From assembly GCA_944474755.1 (NCBI GenBank), contig OX104112.1, positions 60,667,640 to 60,731,639 of the forward strand: a stretch of 64,000 nt of DNA. Direction: 5' to 3'. Source of the stretch: Limnoperna fortunei. Its lineage: Eukaryota; Mollusca; Bivalvia; Mytilida; Modiolidae. Position 1 is the stretch's first letter; each line of letters begins with the position of its first letter. This document shows positions 38,203 to 53,200 of the stretch, in pieces. Made by a program: the position numbers and the translations under genes. The notes beneath the pieces were generated by a model, which saw only the letters and a program-made list of their open reading frames with translations, did not search any database and was not told the origin of the DNA.

Positions 38203-41200
38203 CTGTAAAAGATGTTAGATAAATCATTGTATATTTAAACTGAACAAAGCATTAAACCAATACTTGCTGACTTGCTGTAATGTCAATAAAGTCAATAAAG
38301 CTATCATTAAAAAAAATTTTTTTAGTAAGAAAGTATTACAATATCCATATACTGTAGGAAAATATATAATGTATTAGTACAGCCTTGGAAATAGGTACAC
38401 ATGAAGGCCCTGGCAAGCATTTCTTGCCAGCTTTACTACAAGAACTAATATTGTTGCGTAAATGGTCAATTTATGGTACATGAACACATCTGTACTTGTT
38501 GCGTAACCTAATCAAAAGCCTGAAACAAGAACTTTGATACAGTAACATAACAACTTGTTTAACGTTCTTGTTTCAGGCATTCTGATTGGATATCAGAGAC
38601 AATGGAGTCTTAACCAATAGAAAGAGTCTACAGGATATCGCCATATGAAAGTTGATGATGACAAAAGAAATAGGTACTTTTATAAGCTTTTGGGAAAGCC
38701 TTGTGATCTTCCAGTTGTGACAGAAATTTTATAGTTCTTTTGATCACTCTTGGAAGATCACCCTGTCTTTTCCCAAAACGTATGTAAGAACCTATTACCA
38801 TGATTACACATTATATTTTCTGTTCGTATAAAGCTTTTATGCTGTAGCAACAAAAAAAACATTTTTATCTGGAGAAAAGAGCACTTCCAGGTGATTCAAA
38901 AATTTTTCTTTTCAAATCTAGTGATAACATGATGTTGCAATCTACGACAACAGAATATTGAATACTATAATAATATAGCTGAAATACTGCTTGCTGGACG
39001 TAAAGCAAACATCCAACCAATCAATCAAAATACTGAATAATGCTTGAAGTCAGGACATAAAGTTATAAAGTACCTGATGAATAAATTAGAAATTTTCTGT
39101 ACAGCAGGATAAATACTATAGCTTACACACAGAGCACGGCATAACTTAATACATTAAATCATACCAGTATGTATACGTATGTGTCTTTCTAGCTGACTAG
39201 GTTTCTGGAACGTTTTATTACAATGTTGACATTTATGATTTCCTGGACTTTTAAACCTTGGTTTCAAATCTGGTGTATGGATCAGTATGTGCTCCTTAAA
39301 GTGACTTGGCCTTTTGAAGGATTTTCCACAAATCTATAAAGTAAGAATTGATAATTACAATTCAGCTTGTCCAACTTGGCGTGTTTAACCTGTAATATGT
39401 CTTAAGAAACAACAGTCAAAACTCGGACTTAAATTTTCAGTTGTAAGTAGATTTGTACTGTGAAACACTAAAAAAAGATTTTTGTAAGAAATCAGTAGGC
39501 CATGTAAATATATTATGGTGGTAAAGAAGCAGGAAGTATATTGTATAATAAAAAAAACTTCCAATAAAACTATTTTCAGATGAGAATATTCCTGATTCTT
39601 CACATTTTGTTACAGGTGGAAATTGATATTTATACTTATAGACTGTTACATGGTCATTACCATATTGGCCAATGTATGGGCCCCATGCAATCCCGTATCA
39701 GCCCTGATATGGGTTGAGTACTGACACCAGAGCCAATATAGAAATTACCATATAATAACCTTATTATCAGATATTTGAATATATTTGTCTCAAGGGCTAA
39801 TACTGATTGATATTTGCCCTGTTCTCCACGGCTAATATTGATATTTGTCCTGAAGGATAATAACTGATAAAGACTTCCAGTCTTTATTACATTGACAGAT
39901 TGCCTTATATTTACACTAAATATGTGTAATCAGTTTTAATTTTTGGACAAGGGTACATGGTTAGTAATTACTGCATTTTCTGATTAACTTACTCCACAAC
40001 TGTACTGTCTGTGTTCAGACTCTCCCGTTACAGGCTGGGATACATCCTGCAGACTAATGTTAGCAGACTGACTGCCATGCGTCAGATTGTCTATACTGTG
40101 TTGTAACAGAGAATTGTCTGTTCCATTTAAATTGTCTTCTAAACTACCATCAAGGTCGACATCATCATCGTCATCATCATCCCCATCTTCGTCATTGTTG
40201 TCTTCATTGACAATATGAATATCATGTATATCTTCAACTTCAGTCAAATCTGCCTGTGTGACTGTGATCTACAATCAATTTATATATTTTAGACATTAAG
40301 ATTAGATATATGCCAAATTAAATTTTAAAACAATATCTAGTTTTACTATGGTCAGTCAACTTATTAAATTTGATACAATTTGAAGTCTATAGGTTTGCTA
40401 CAAAGGAGCTACAGAACAGACTATTGCTTTTAATTCTTAGCTTTTATTAAATACGATTTTTTTATTTTTAAAGAAAACTATCCGGAGGCAAGTGAATTAC
40501 ACATGTAATTAGACAAAAATGTTAGGCCCAATTTGAACAATTAATTTATAAAATTCAACAATATGTACAGTCATTGTCTTTAAATATGAGATATATTTGT
40601 ATGAGGCTAAGAAACAGATAAAATGTGAGATTCACCAAGGTTGTCCTAAGATTTAGTCATGTACCTGATCATTTGCCATTGTACCATCTCCAGATACGAC
40701 AAACATATTTGGTGCTCCATCTTGTATGACAACTCCGCCTGCTGATGCTGCTAACATACCATGTGCCGTTACGTCAGGCAGGTTTATTGTAGACATAGGA
40801 TGTACAACAATGTTATGGTTCATTGTATCCGATTGTTGAATCTGAATGTTTTGTATCACATTGGGATCAGCTGCCTGTAGACTGTGTGTTAACAAATTAG
40901 GGTTTATTGTGATGTTAATATTACCCTGTTGTTGAAGTTGTTGTAATAGATTAGCATCAATCTGAACAGTTTGGGAAAATATATTTGGATCTAGGCCAGT
41001 GATTTGTAGTCCTTGGCCACCAGTGAGCTGTAGCTGTATACCTTCTAACCCTTGTAAAACTTGTGTTGCTAAGGCACTTTCTGACAGACCTGCCGTCCCC
41101 AATGAGTTATCAGTCTGCACTGTCAATGATACCGGCAGTATGCTCTGTGCACCCAACATTGCTTGGTCAACAGTGATCACCTGACCAGGATTTGTATGAT

Positions 41201-44200
41201 TTATCGTCATAACATTCTGTACATCAGACGTCTGTACAAAGTCAATGGTTTGAATATTTTCATCTGTATCTCGAGTTTTCCTTCTCTTTGGTGGTTCTGA
41301 TTTGAAATGTGACAGCACATGACTTTTACGATTTCCAGATGTCCTAAATCGCTGATCACAATGAGGACATTTAAATGGCTTTGCTCCTGTGTGGAGCCTC
41401 ATGTGAACTTTCAAACTTCCTTTTGTAGCAAACATAGCACCGCAAACATGACACTTGAAATTTTTTGATGCTGGAAAATAAAAAACAATATTTACAGTCA
41501 AAGGGACACAACTCCTATTATTTGTCACTACATGTTTTCTATAAAAACATGAACATGCTCTTTGATTGGGTCATGTTTGAAGTCTAATGCCACTAGTTAA
41601 TGTTTCAGAATACCAGTCCGACTATCAATGCTTACCACATTAAAGTATGGTAAAGGCTGTTCTAACAACTATTTTATGGTGGTATTTAAAGGTCATTTTA
41701 AAACGACTTGAAAGAAAATTGGTTAAAAACAGGGGCATCAAGTCATGCTGGTAACAAAAAATCACGGATATTTGCTGTGGATTCATTCAATATCACAGCT
41801 CATTTTTGAGGTCTAAGATTGATTGATTGATTGATTGTTGTTTTACGTCCAGCAAGCAATATTTCAGCTATATTCAGGATGTGTTGAGGTCTAAGAAATT
41901 GTTGTTTCTAGAATACTTAATTTCTTGGGATTTTTTCCATATGCCACAATCAGAACAACAGGAACATTTTATTTTGTGAAGTACAGTTGAATCCGCTAAT
42001 TGCAAATCCTATTTGTCAGAGAAAATTTTGCAATAAACTGGCTTTTGTAAGTAAGAATTAGCACGACTTAATTAGTTGTGTATTTCGAACACACAGACAA
42101 TGTTACCCACTGATTTTAGTGTTGATTTTTCAAGAAAATGTGTCATTTGCTATTTGCATTGTTAATATTGAATTAATGGGAAATAAAGATGCAAAAATAG
42201 TCGTATATTTGTTTATATTTTTACTGTTGACCTTGACGATATAAAATTACACAAATGACATATTTTTAACCTTGTGTGTGTGTAAAAGGGCATATAGAAA
42301 TGACTGGAATAATATGAAGCTATGAAGCAGTGCGTGTCTTGTGGGAATGTAGAAACTCCATTGTGCACGCAACAAAAAAGACATAATAGTTACAATTTAG
42401 ATTCAATGAATTTTTATCAATTTATTCTTAAATGAGTAAAATCAGACATGTTTTTCTCTTAGAGCACTAAATATATGTATAATTAATTAACATTACTTAT
42501 AATCACAATTTTAAAATGTTTCACGGACACCATTCCCAGAATTTTGCCACAGGCACTTGTCTCAGAAATTTGTACCAGTAGTTGTATACTATTTTTAAAT
42601 ATTAAAGAAAAAATATTTATCAATTTCATTTAATCTATTCATCAGGTTTTAATAATTAATTTACTTTTATGCAAGTTTGTCTAAAAATAGAACATGTACA
42701 TGTATTTGTAGATCACAAATGGTAAAATTACACAACTTTGTTAAAAATGATTTTAGTACTCACTGCTTTCATGCGTTCTCATGTGACTGTCTAATGTAGA
42801 TTTCACAGTAAACGCCCGTCCACAAGTCTCACATTTGAACGGTTTCTCGCCAGTATGTATCCTAATGTGTCTAACCAAATCACTGGGCTTTTTGAAACTT
42901 TTGGTACAATGATTACACTGATGGGCATGCTTAGGATAGGACTCTGGATCATCCTGGCTTTCTTGAAGCTGTAATACAAAAATAGAAATTACAAACATTT
43001 CAAATTTTTAAATGCATAAGTTTAATGTGAAATCAATTTGAAGGTTTTTTCATTTGAGTGTTGGTAGATATTATTATTTTGTTAGACATGGGTTGGAAGT
43101 AATAAATATAAGCCTATTAGTTATAAGCTAAAAAATCAGTCAAAGACAGAAATGGCCGGATTGTGTTAAACAGGAAGTAGGTAAGCAACAGATCTAAAAT
43201 TGAATCCCATGTTATGGGAGGCCAGGCTGATGCTGCATACCAAATTTCAATAGAATGTGATTAGTAGTTGCTGAGAAAACTGTTACAAAATTTTTTTTCC
43301 CCACCCGCATGCCCGACATTCACCATACTATAACCAGGATTTTCACTCTGTGAAATCCGGCCAAAAATGAAAGAAAAGGACAGAATTGTGGCAGTTTGAT
43401 ATAATTGAATATGTTCTGAAAACAAGAAAAACAACATCTTATTAAACAAATATTCTATTTTTAAAATTAACACAAAATTGTTCGAAGAAAACCTTTATTA
43501 AAGTTTACAAAGATCTGTGTTATCTCCCCTTTATAATGCCTTTCGACACTAAGGTGGCCTGTCTGAGCCTAACTGCCGGTAGGACATCCTTCACTCCTAC
43601 TTTAATTGGTTTTTTTTTTTTGTTTGATGTTTAACGCCACTTTCAGCAAATTTTCAGCTATATCATGGCATCAGTTTTTATTGGGGGGAGGAAGCCAGAG
43701 TACCCGGAGAAAACACTTGACCTTCAGTAGGAATACTGGCAATCCTTGTCAATTACGATTGGAGTCAAGTATACCCTGCCTGCAGTGAGAATCTAACAAT
43801 CTCCTCTGAATACATTAAAACTACAAAACTGAAATGTGACATTATTTTCATGAGACTACATCACTATGTTTACTTACTTTGTTTCCAGTGTCTTTTTCTT
43901 TTTCATATGAAGATTCCAATAGTATTTTCTTAGATAAACTTAGCTGATCATCTTCCTTTACTGACTGGTCCAGCTCCTCTTCAACATAGCTAGCAACAAC
44001 TTTTATTCTTTTATTTAAAGCTAGATCCTCTTCAATCACTGAAATTACCACAAATATACAGCTATTATTGCAATAGTCTGACTTACAGAATTTATTACAT
44101 CAACCAATGTAAAAATATCTGCTTTTTAAATCAAAATAATTTCTTGTTACTGTGTTGATTTGTAAGCTAATTTGTTTTAAAAAATCTGTTATTTTTAATA

Positions 44201-47200
44201 AAAATACAAAAAGCATGAGCACCTTCCAGTTGGACAGTGATGTAAGAACAATATACTACTATTACAAAAAAGAGAAAGTGCTGTAAGAATGGGATTTCTT
44301 TTTATAATGAGTGAATATGTAGTGTCTTGTTAAAGTCTTTCCCCCCCCCCCCCCCCCCATCAGTTGGATCTTTTAGTTTTAATGAAATCTATTTTATCAA
44401 ACAAAATGTAATAGACACAACTGACAGGCAGAAAACAAGCAATTTAAGAACCTTTATAGATGTACAACTAAGTAGAGTTTTAACCATTCTCAGGTTTACA
44501 CCACTTAAACTGACCAGACCAACATGTTTGGACTATTTTAAACAAATAAACAAACCATCTCTGTGAGTTTTGATATGCCTCTTCAACATGTTAGGCGTTT
44601 TAAATGACTCCTCACAGTACGGACACTTCTGAGACCTCTGACGTTCGTGGACAGACATATGTCTAACTAGTGATCCATTTGTTGTAAACTCAGCTTTACA
44701 ATACGCACACTGGAACTGTTTCAGAGTGTGTGAATGGTGTGTCTTCTGATGAGATTTCAGCACACTAGCAGATACAAAACTTTTACCACATGGCTCACAG
44801 AAGAATGGCTTTTCACCTTGGAAAAGTACAAAAAAGATTTGTATTTTATTTGTTAAAAAATTAAAATCTTTCTCTATGCAATATTTTTTATGGATATTAA
44901 AATAAACTTATAAATAAACCTTTGGAAGACATGCATTTATTGTATGAATGAATGTTTGATATCTTTTTGCATTTTCAATCTTTTCAATTAAAGTCATTTG
45001 ATGAAAGTAATATGAAGTTCAATCTATTTTCCTTGCAAACAAGTATCCCAATAAACATTAAATACTGGTTTAAAAAAACACGTACCAGTATGGGACCTCA
45101 TGTGCTGCTTCAGATGTGAAGATTTCTTATAAGACTTCTCACATACTGAACAATGATATTGTCTTGATGGATCATCATCATCTTTTTGCAGAGATTCATT
45201 CTGTTGTGTTGGGGCTGCTGGCGAGTCCTTGTCTACAGTCTCAGCTTCCTCAGCTTCTAACATAGACACATCACTACAACACAGTACAAATGAATGTATA
45301 CAATATAATGACCTGATGTCTCTTTGATGGTAAAAAGAAAGTTGTACAAGGTAAAAAAAACTTTATTCTTAATCACACCCACCATATTATCCAATAGGTC
45401 TGTAAAGGTTACTTTAAGCAGATGTTTGTACCTGTCAACTGTCTGTATTAGAATTAGCAAATATGTTTATTAACACAGTACTTTATGAATTATTTATTGT
45501 AATGGCATTGACAAGGATTGTCAGTTTTCTTACAGAAGGTTGGGGTTGTTTCCTGGTACTTCAGCTTCCTCTCCCAATAAAAACTGGCCGCCATGATATA
45601 GTTAAAAAAATTGCTGAAATAGCATTAAACACCATACAAACAAACAAAATCAATGTGGGTTAAAAAGAAAGAAAGAGAAATATGTGAAAACGGCATGAAT
45701 TTTTTAAAAACAAATTGAATGCTAGTATGTTAACAACAAAAAAATAATAAAATCTTTTTTTTTTAAATCAACCACCAACTAATTCCTTAGTGACAAATGG
45801 ATGACAACCTTCAAATTAGCTTGATGGGGTCTTACATGACCATTAACTTAGAAACTGCTGGATAATTAACAGTAGTATAATTAATGGCTGTGTACTATTA
45901 ACTGCTGCCATGTCAATAAGTAAAAAAAAACAGCTTGTTTAAACACAGATGATCCATCTATTCACACAGCCAAACAGATATCCTGATGTATTGTAGGCCC
46001 TAAAAGTAATTTTATAAAAATTCCATACAATTACCTTGTAGGTAAAATGTTTTGCATAGATGTGCTGGGTAGACTTGTTGTCAACGATGTCACACCTTGG
46101 CTGTAGCTCAAGGAGTTGAGATCTTGAAGTTGCTGTCCCTGTAACCAAAGACAAAAGGATATTCTCAAACTTTACATTAAAATTTATAGAACCACAAAAA
46201 AAAACAATAAATACCTTGGCAATAAATGCAAATATGTAACATACACCATTTTATTTACCTGGATTTGGAAAGTAGTGTTGAACATCTGTGTATCAAGCTG
46301 ACCTACATTCTGATTGGTTAATGAATCAGTGAGAGTTGTGGTTAACTGACTGTTAAGTGATGAAGCCATTTGATTGGCCAGATGACTGTTGAGTTGAGAT
46401 GTCAAGACATTTGACTGTAACTGGTTATTAAGTTGATTTATCTGGGCAAAATTCTGTTGGCCTGTTCCTAACAAACTTTGACTGTATGTCTGGGACTGTC
46501 CAAATATCTGAAAATGTAAACAAAATTCCATATCATTACAATAAATCACTATTTAATTATAACACTTTATACTGCTGTGCACACTATTGCCATTTTTCCT
46601 GCCAAATCTTTGTGATTTTAATCCAGATAATCTGGCTTAGCCCACCCCCCTTTCCCAAAATCAAAACTGGACACTATGATACAACTGACAAATTGCTGTA
46701 CATGGCATAGCAATAAGCAAACAAAACTACAGCCTATGATCAGTAAATAATATACATGTTAAAGTAAAATATCTTGATTGATTTTTTTTTTAATGTTGTT
46801 TAAGGCCACTTTCAGCAATTTTTCAGCTATATCATAGCATCCAGTTTTTATGGGGAGGATGCTGAAAACCCCATACCTGCGGTAGGAAAACTGAATCTAG
46901 ATTGACAGCAATGGCTTTTGAAATATGACATGATTAACTCCAAACTAAAAAACGTACCATAGAATTATTTTAAAGGATTTGCATGAAATTAGTGGCTTGG
47001 ATAGAAAGTTATTTTATCTGCAAGTCCTGGAATATGGTTGATTTTTCTCAATGGAATAACCTTTATCTAGTATTTAAGGTATCCGTACCAGAATTGACCA
47101 CATGATCATAGCTGGTGTCATGGATGGAGCAGACCTTGGTAATGTTTGGCAAACATCGGAAATACTTTTTGAGTAAGTAACATTTTACTCAAACTGTTAA

Positions 47201-50200
47201 CATTGACTCAAAGTAAAACAATATATTTAATTTATATCATTAATTAACAATTCATTGGTTTAATAAAGCTTTATTTCTTGGTGGAAAAATTAAATTAAAC
47301 TGTAACTTCAATTATGGGTCAGATACCTTGATTGATGTAGGACTTGACATAATACTACCTGCTGATTAAGAGTCTGTTGGAACTGTTGATCCAGACTGGC
47401 TGTATTGAGAGCATCCTGTATGCTGGCTTGAGCTAGACTGTCACTGTGACTGATACTAGAAGACTGGTCAGTCTGTTGCAGGACAAGGTCAGCCAGGTTA
47501 TTTTCCTCAACCAGGTCACCATGTACCTTGTCTGAACTATCCTGACTATCTCCATCTACGTCCTGTCCATCTTGGTTCAATGCCTGTAAAGCTAACTCAT
47601 GTCTGAAATAGACAAAAGGTAAACATGTACTGTGTAGAGGTAAAGGACATTTGTGACATTTCTGTTTACAACTTTTTAAAAGTACTAAATTTCTGTACAC
47701 TAATATGGAGTAGGCATTGCCAAAATGCAAGCACAGACAATATAGTTCTTTATTAGTAATATATAATGTGCATTTTTCCGAACACTCTAAAAGTGCCTCT
47801 ACATTCCAGTGGTCACGTGACATCTTTCTTTGTAATGGTGAAGTCACGTGAAATGTCTTATGATTGTCAGTTTTTAAAGATCGATTGAGAGATTGCAAAA
47901 AAATAGTATGAAATTTTTGTTGTTATTTTTAAATATAACATTTATTTTTTATCTATTTCAACTTTATTTTTAAGTCATTCTTTAAAATTAATTTTAGTGC
48001 CCTTCTTCATTCACTTTTTGGATGATATCAGCTTCTGGACTAAAAAAATCAATATCAGCATTAAGCAGATTTTGATCACGCGACATGTAATTGCTGTAGA
48101 GCTCACAATATTCTAGGACAGCTTCGCTGCACGCTGCTCGCAGTGCTCACTATTAATAATCATGTTTAGCTAAGATTCATCTGTAACTTTTTCCAACATA
48201 CATGTACTATATTAATTTTTAGCATTTTAAATTCAGCAATATGTAAATGTTTATTGTTTCATGTTTAGTGACAAGCTTCTCAAGGACAATAACTAGTGTA
48301 TTTAATGTTGCTTTTCAAATCCGCTTACACCATACCAACATAATGGCATGACATTTCTATACAGACATTTTTGGACATTATCTCAGACCAGTCCTTGTTA
48401 CATCTCCTTACTGCTGTTTTCTTAAGCTGCTAGTAGTAATTTAAAGATGTTCTGTATGTATTGCCCACATGGCCACTTTCAACCTTATTACCCTAAAAAC
48501 TACAACATAATATGAGAGAGTACTTTCTCAAGTATTTATCAAACTGACCTATGAGTTTTCATATGCTTTTTACAGTTGACTGATGTTTTGAATGTTTTTT
48601 GACAGTAGGGACACATAAATGGTCTGACTTCACTGTGTGTAGACATATGACGCTTCAGACTGCCATTTGTTGTAAACAGACTATCACAGATCAGACATTT
48701 GTATGCTTTAACACCAGTGTGTGTTCTGATGTGAGCCTTCAGTACTCCACTCGATACAAACGACTTCATACACTGAATACATTTGTATGGTTTCTCGCCT
48801 GAAAAATACAATTTCAATATTTTAGCATTTAAAATCTTATTTTTGTATGCCCTATCATTGTTTTAAAATCATTTGTTTATCAAGCTGTTTTAATGTGCAC
48901 TTATACATGTATCCTGGATGATCTATTGTGCACATGAAGTTGATTTGTTAAAAATTTGCCACATCTCCAAGGGCGTACCCCAAAAATTATTTTGCATGTT
49001 TTCAAGGTTGAAAAGTGTTATAAATTGCATCGTGTACAACAAAGACGTAAAGCTATTGTCTGAATTAAATGTGACTGGATCTTTGCAAAATGAAAGAAAA
49101 AATCTTCATGCCTACCCTGTTTTTATGACCTACAAATTACATTGCTACATAATGAAACAACATTACCTGTGTGAGATCTAACATGTTGTTTCAGATGACT
49201 GGATTTTTTATATCCACGAGAACAGAATCCACATTTATATGGTCTATCTACACTAGCTGCCTCACCCAGGTAATGATTCAGCAGGTTATTCCTTGGTGGT
49301 TGTTGTATCAAACCTTCAAAATAAAAAGTATTAATACATGCAGAATTTTCTTATTATGAGCAACTTTTTAAAATGTTGATATTTTAAAATTATATATGTA
49401 TATGAAATACAGGAAAAACTTTCTAATTTAATCAAGTTCAAACCAAATTCTTATATGATATATTTTTCATTATAAACCTACTTGGAATTTTGTAATGCAG
49501 CCATTAGTGTGATAACAATTGTATTTGTCATAAGATGAATCAAACTCTAGCATATACAGCAATCAGCTGCCATTATACTTGTTATCTTACCAAAACGTTC
49601 TAATATTCTAGCTTTACAGAAATATGGTTTGAGACACATTTATTGTACATGAATACAATAAAGATTGTACTTTACATACAAAAGCACTGAATTTGACTTT
49701 CAAATACCTCAATAAAACTTTCTTTACATTTATGATTAGACTTAAATAAAAAATAAAATAAGTGATAAAAATAATATCAAAACACTCAATTATGAAACGG
49801 AACAAAACATTTGAATGAAGCCATAAAACCTATTTAAAATGTCAAATTGTTTTTATTTGTTCTATATAGAATAATAGTTATTTTTTATTTTGAGACTGAT
49901 GATGTGGAATATCTTGACAAGTGTGTCAGGCCCAAGTCTATATATTTCATTGGAAATCATCATTCTTAAAATTGAAGACATCTATTATTCTGTTTAACTG
50001 TAGTTTAATTAAAGCTTTTATATACTTAAAGAACTTTATAATAAGTTAAAATTCACATTTCAAACCATATTATCATGATTAACAAAACACATGATGTCAA
50101 TTTCGTTGATGACTTTGGCAAAAAGCATTGTGACGTTATGTATGGGTGACAAGAAAATATCAGTCAACAACATCAAAGGGTAAGTGAACAAATGACATAA

Positions 50201-53200
50201 AATAATATATTTTAAGGAAATCCAACATCGATCTTTTGTCATTAGAAGATTTTAGATAAGTTTGTTTGTATGAATGTTGTTCAATGCCACGTTCAGCTAT
50301 TTTTCAGCTGTATCACAGCATCCAATTTATATTGGGGGAGGAAGCTGGAGTACCCTTACTGTACTAAACTACTATCATAGAATATTTACCAGTATCTGTT
50401 ATTAATATTGGTTCTTGGAGAGGTATATCTGGAACCATCTCTTGCTTAACTCTCCTGAATATTTTCTTTGGTCGTCTCTCAATATCACCTACATCTTTAA
50501 AATGGGATGTGATGTGACTCTTTCTGTGAGCTGACGTTCTAAAACTCTTATCACATTCTGGGCATTCGAATGGTTTAGCACCTGTCAAATATTGATATGA
50601 ATTTTATTACAATTTATAAGCTTTTAAGTAAGTTGGTAATACCAAATAATGCTGCTTTTATAAAATACCTAGAATTGGTTATACATGAACATATCTGCCA
50701 TACTTAGTCTTTTAACAAAATTCTACATTTAATTTTCCTTTTTTTCTGTCATTGATAGAACCATTAATATCCTTGAATACATCTTTACATTTACCTGTAT
50801 GCATCCTGAGATGAACTTTAAGACTGCCCTGTGTAGAAAACATTTTGGTACACAGATCACACTTAAAATCTTTGATCCCAGTGTGTGTTTTGATATGAGC
50901 TGTCAGTGTACTCTTCACAGCAAATGATCTGAAGCACTGTGTACACTTATAAGGCTTTTCGTGTGTATGGATTCGGATATGACGAACCAAATCACTTGGT
51001 TTTTTAAATTCTTTAGAACAATATGTACACTGATGCCACCGCACACCATTAACCTGCCAATGAAAAAAAACAACTTAGTAAAAATTACCAATCAGAAGTA
51101 AACAACTTAGTAAAAATTACCAATTAGAAGTAAACAAATACGTACAAATGAGTTCAAATATTAAGACTAAATGTCTGTACAAGGTGTAACCAATAAAACT
51201 CCTTTGCACACAAACAAGATAAAACTTCATGTGAACTGTTCATAACATATTTTTGGAGGAGAATTATACCAATGAATTAAAACAATCATCTAATACTTTA
51301 CTGTAATAACAATTAAAAACCCTAGAAAAAGTTCTGTGATATAGTATCCCAAGACTAGTGTCTTATTTTCTGCTTCACTTAATACGTGTATCTATTTTTA
51401 CCTTTCTTATGATATGCTTTTTGACAGAACCTGTGGCTGAATCTTGTAATGTCATGGTTGTTACTGTTTGTGTTATTGTTGTTGGTTGTAGAGTTGTAAT
51501 AGACATGGGAACTACTAGATCATTACTGGAATTAGATGTCACTACTGTTCCAGTTGCTGTGTCACCACTAGGAAGACCACTGTTCTCTAGAGCTTGCTGC
51601 AGGATGTCACTGTTAGTAACCTGAAAATAAAATTTTTTTAAAAATATAATGTGTACACAACAGTATAATGAGAAAACATTATTATCATGTTTTTGTTGAA
51701 TCCAAGTATTTTCCACATGCAAATAAAGGAACTGAGTATTTTAGGGTTTTATTTGAGCCATATTTTATAAGTGCTCATGCTTGTGCTTTTAAAAGATTTG
51801 TCTGTAACAAATTTTTACCAGATTGTTTGTTTTGTTTGTTAAAATGGTGTTTAACACCACTTTCAACAATTTTTCAGCTATATCATGGCCTCCAGTTTAT
51901 ATTGGGGGAGTAAGTAAAAAAATCCAGAGAAAACCCCTGATGTTCTGTAGGAAAACTGGTAATTCTTGTCAATTGAGTTCTGAGTCGAATGCAGCCTGGT
52001 CACAGTGAGATTCAAACACACAATCTCAGTACTGATAGATCATGTGATCAATAGTGGACGAACTAACTTAACAACTCTGCAACAGAGGCCCCTAAATGTA
52101 TACTTGACAGCTCAGATCAACATACTGTAATTAGTCTGACCCAACATTACCTACAGATGAGCAAACAAGTAAACAGTTAAAATCCACATACAAAAAAAAT
52201 AATGAAATTTTACAAGAACATTAAATATGTACCTGTTGTCCACTTATTATCTGATCTTGTGACTGACTGTCAGAATCCTGCTGACTGGTGCCCTGTTCTG
52301 ATGTTTGTTCTGATAAACCCAGTATCTGGTTTATGACTACATCATTCTGTTCTTCTGCCAATAAATGTCTACTGGAATCACTTGGCATGGGTATTTCCTG
52401 GACAAAGAGCAAACATTACATGCCAATGACAATAAGATATGACCATGAAATTCAGACATTTAAGATATAGAGTGAGCACCTGTTTAATGAAATGTGTACA
52501 CATTTGTATCTTCATGTTGGGAACATGATAGGTCTTTTGATTACTTTTATTTAAGTCTTATTTTAATACATTACCAACAGACTTGGTTGGATATTAAAAG
52601 TGCCAACATAGTACAGAAACTGTCTACTGGAAAAGGGACGACTTGGGACTAGTTTAATAAAACTGAGAAGCAATGCATAATGAAACTGCTGCCAGTACAA
52701 CTCTTTATCTTAATGTTGTCAGTGATTTGACCCATCCAAGCGTACCAACTACTGCTGCACTACAAACAAGCATGTTTTTAATTAGGGTATAGAAATCAAA
52801 CATAGAATTTGTAGAAGTGTATTTGCACAATAAATACATATACCAAAATTTTGAACACTTCATTTAACATTTTAAACTTAGGACCAACTTTTTATTTCAT
52901 ACTGATACCAAACTGAAAATAATCTGGTATGTAATTATTTTTAAATTAAATAACATTAAAGAAAATAAAGTAAAATGATAGGATAATTATACATACGGTT
53001 TGCTCTGCATGTTCTCTACTGATGTGTGCATTTAAACTTCCAAGCTTTTTGAAGACACAGCTACATTCACCACATCTAAATGTTTGAAAATCTTCTCCAT
53101 CTGCTGGAAGTGTATGAACTCTCTAAAAAGGTAACCAGTTAAATAAGACACTGTTACTAAAACATTCTTCAAATAATCAGAAATAATAAATTTTCATACA

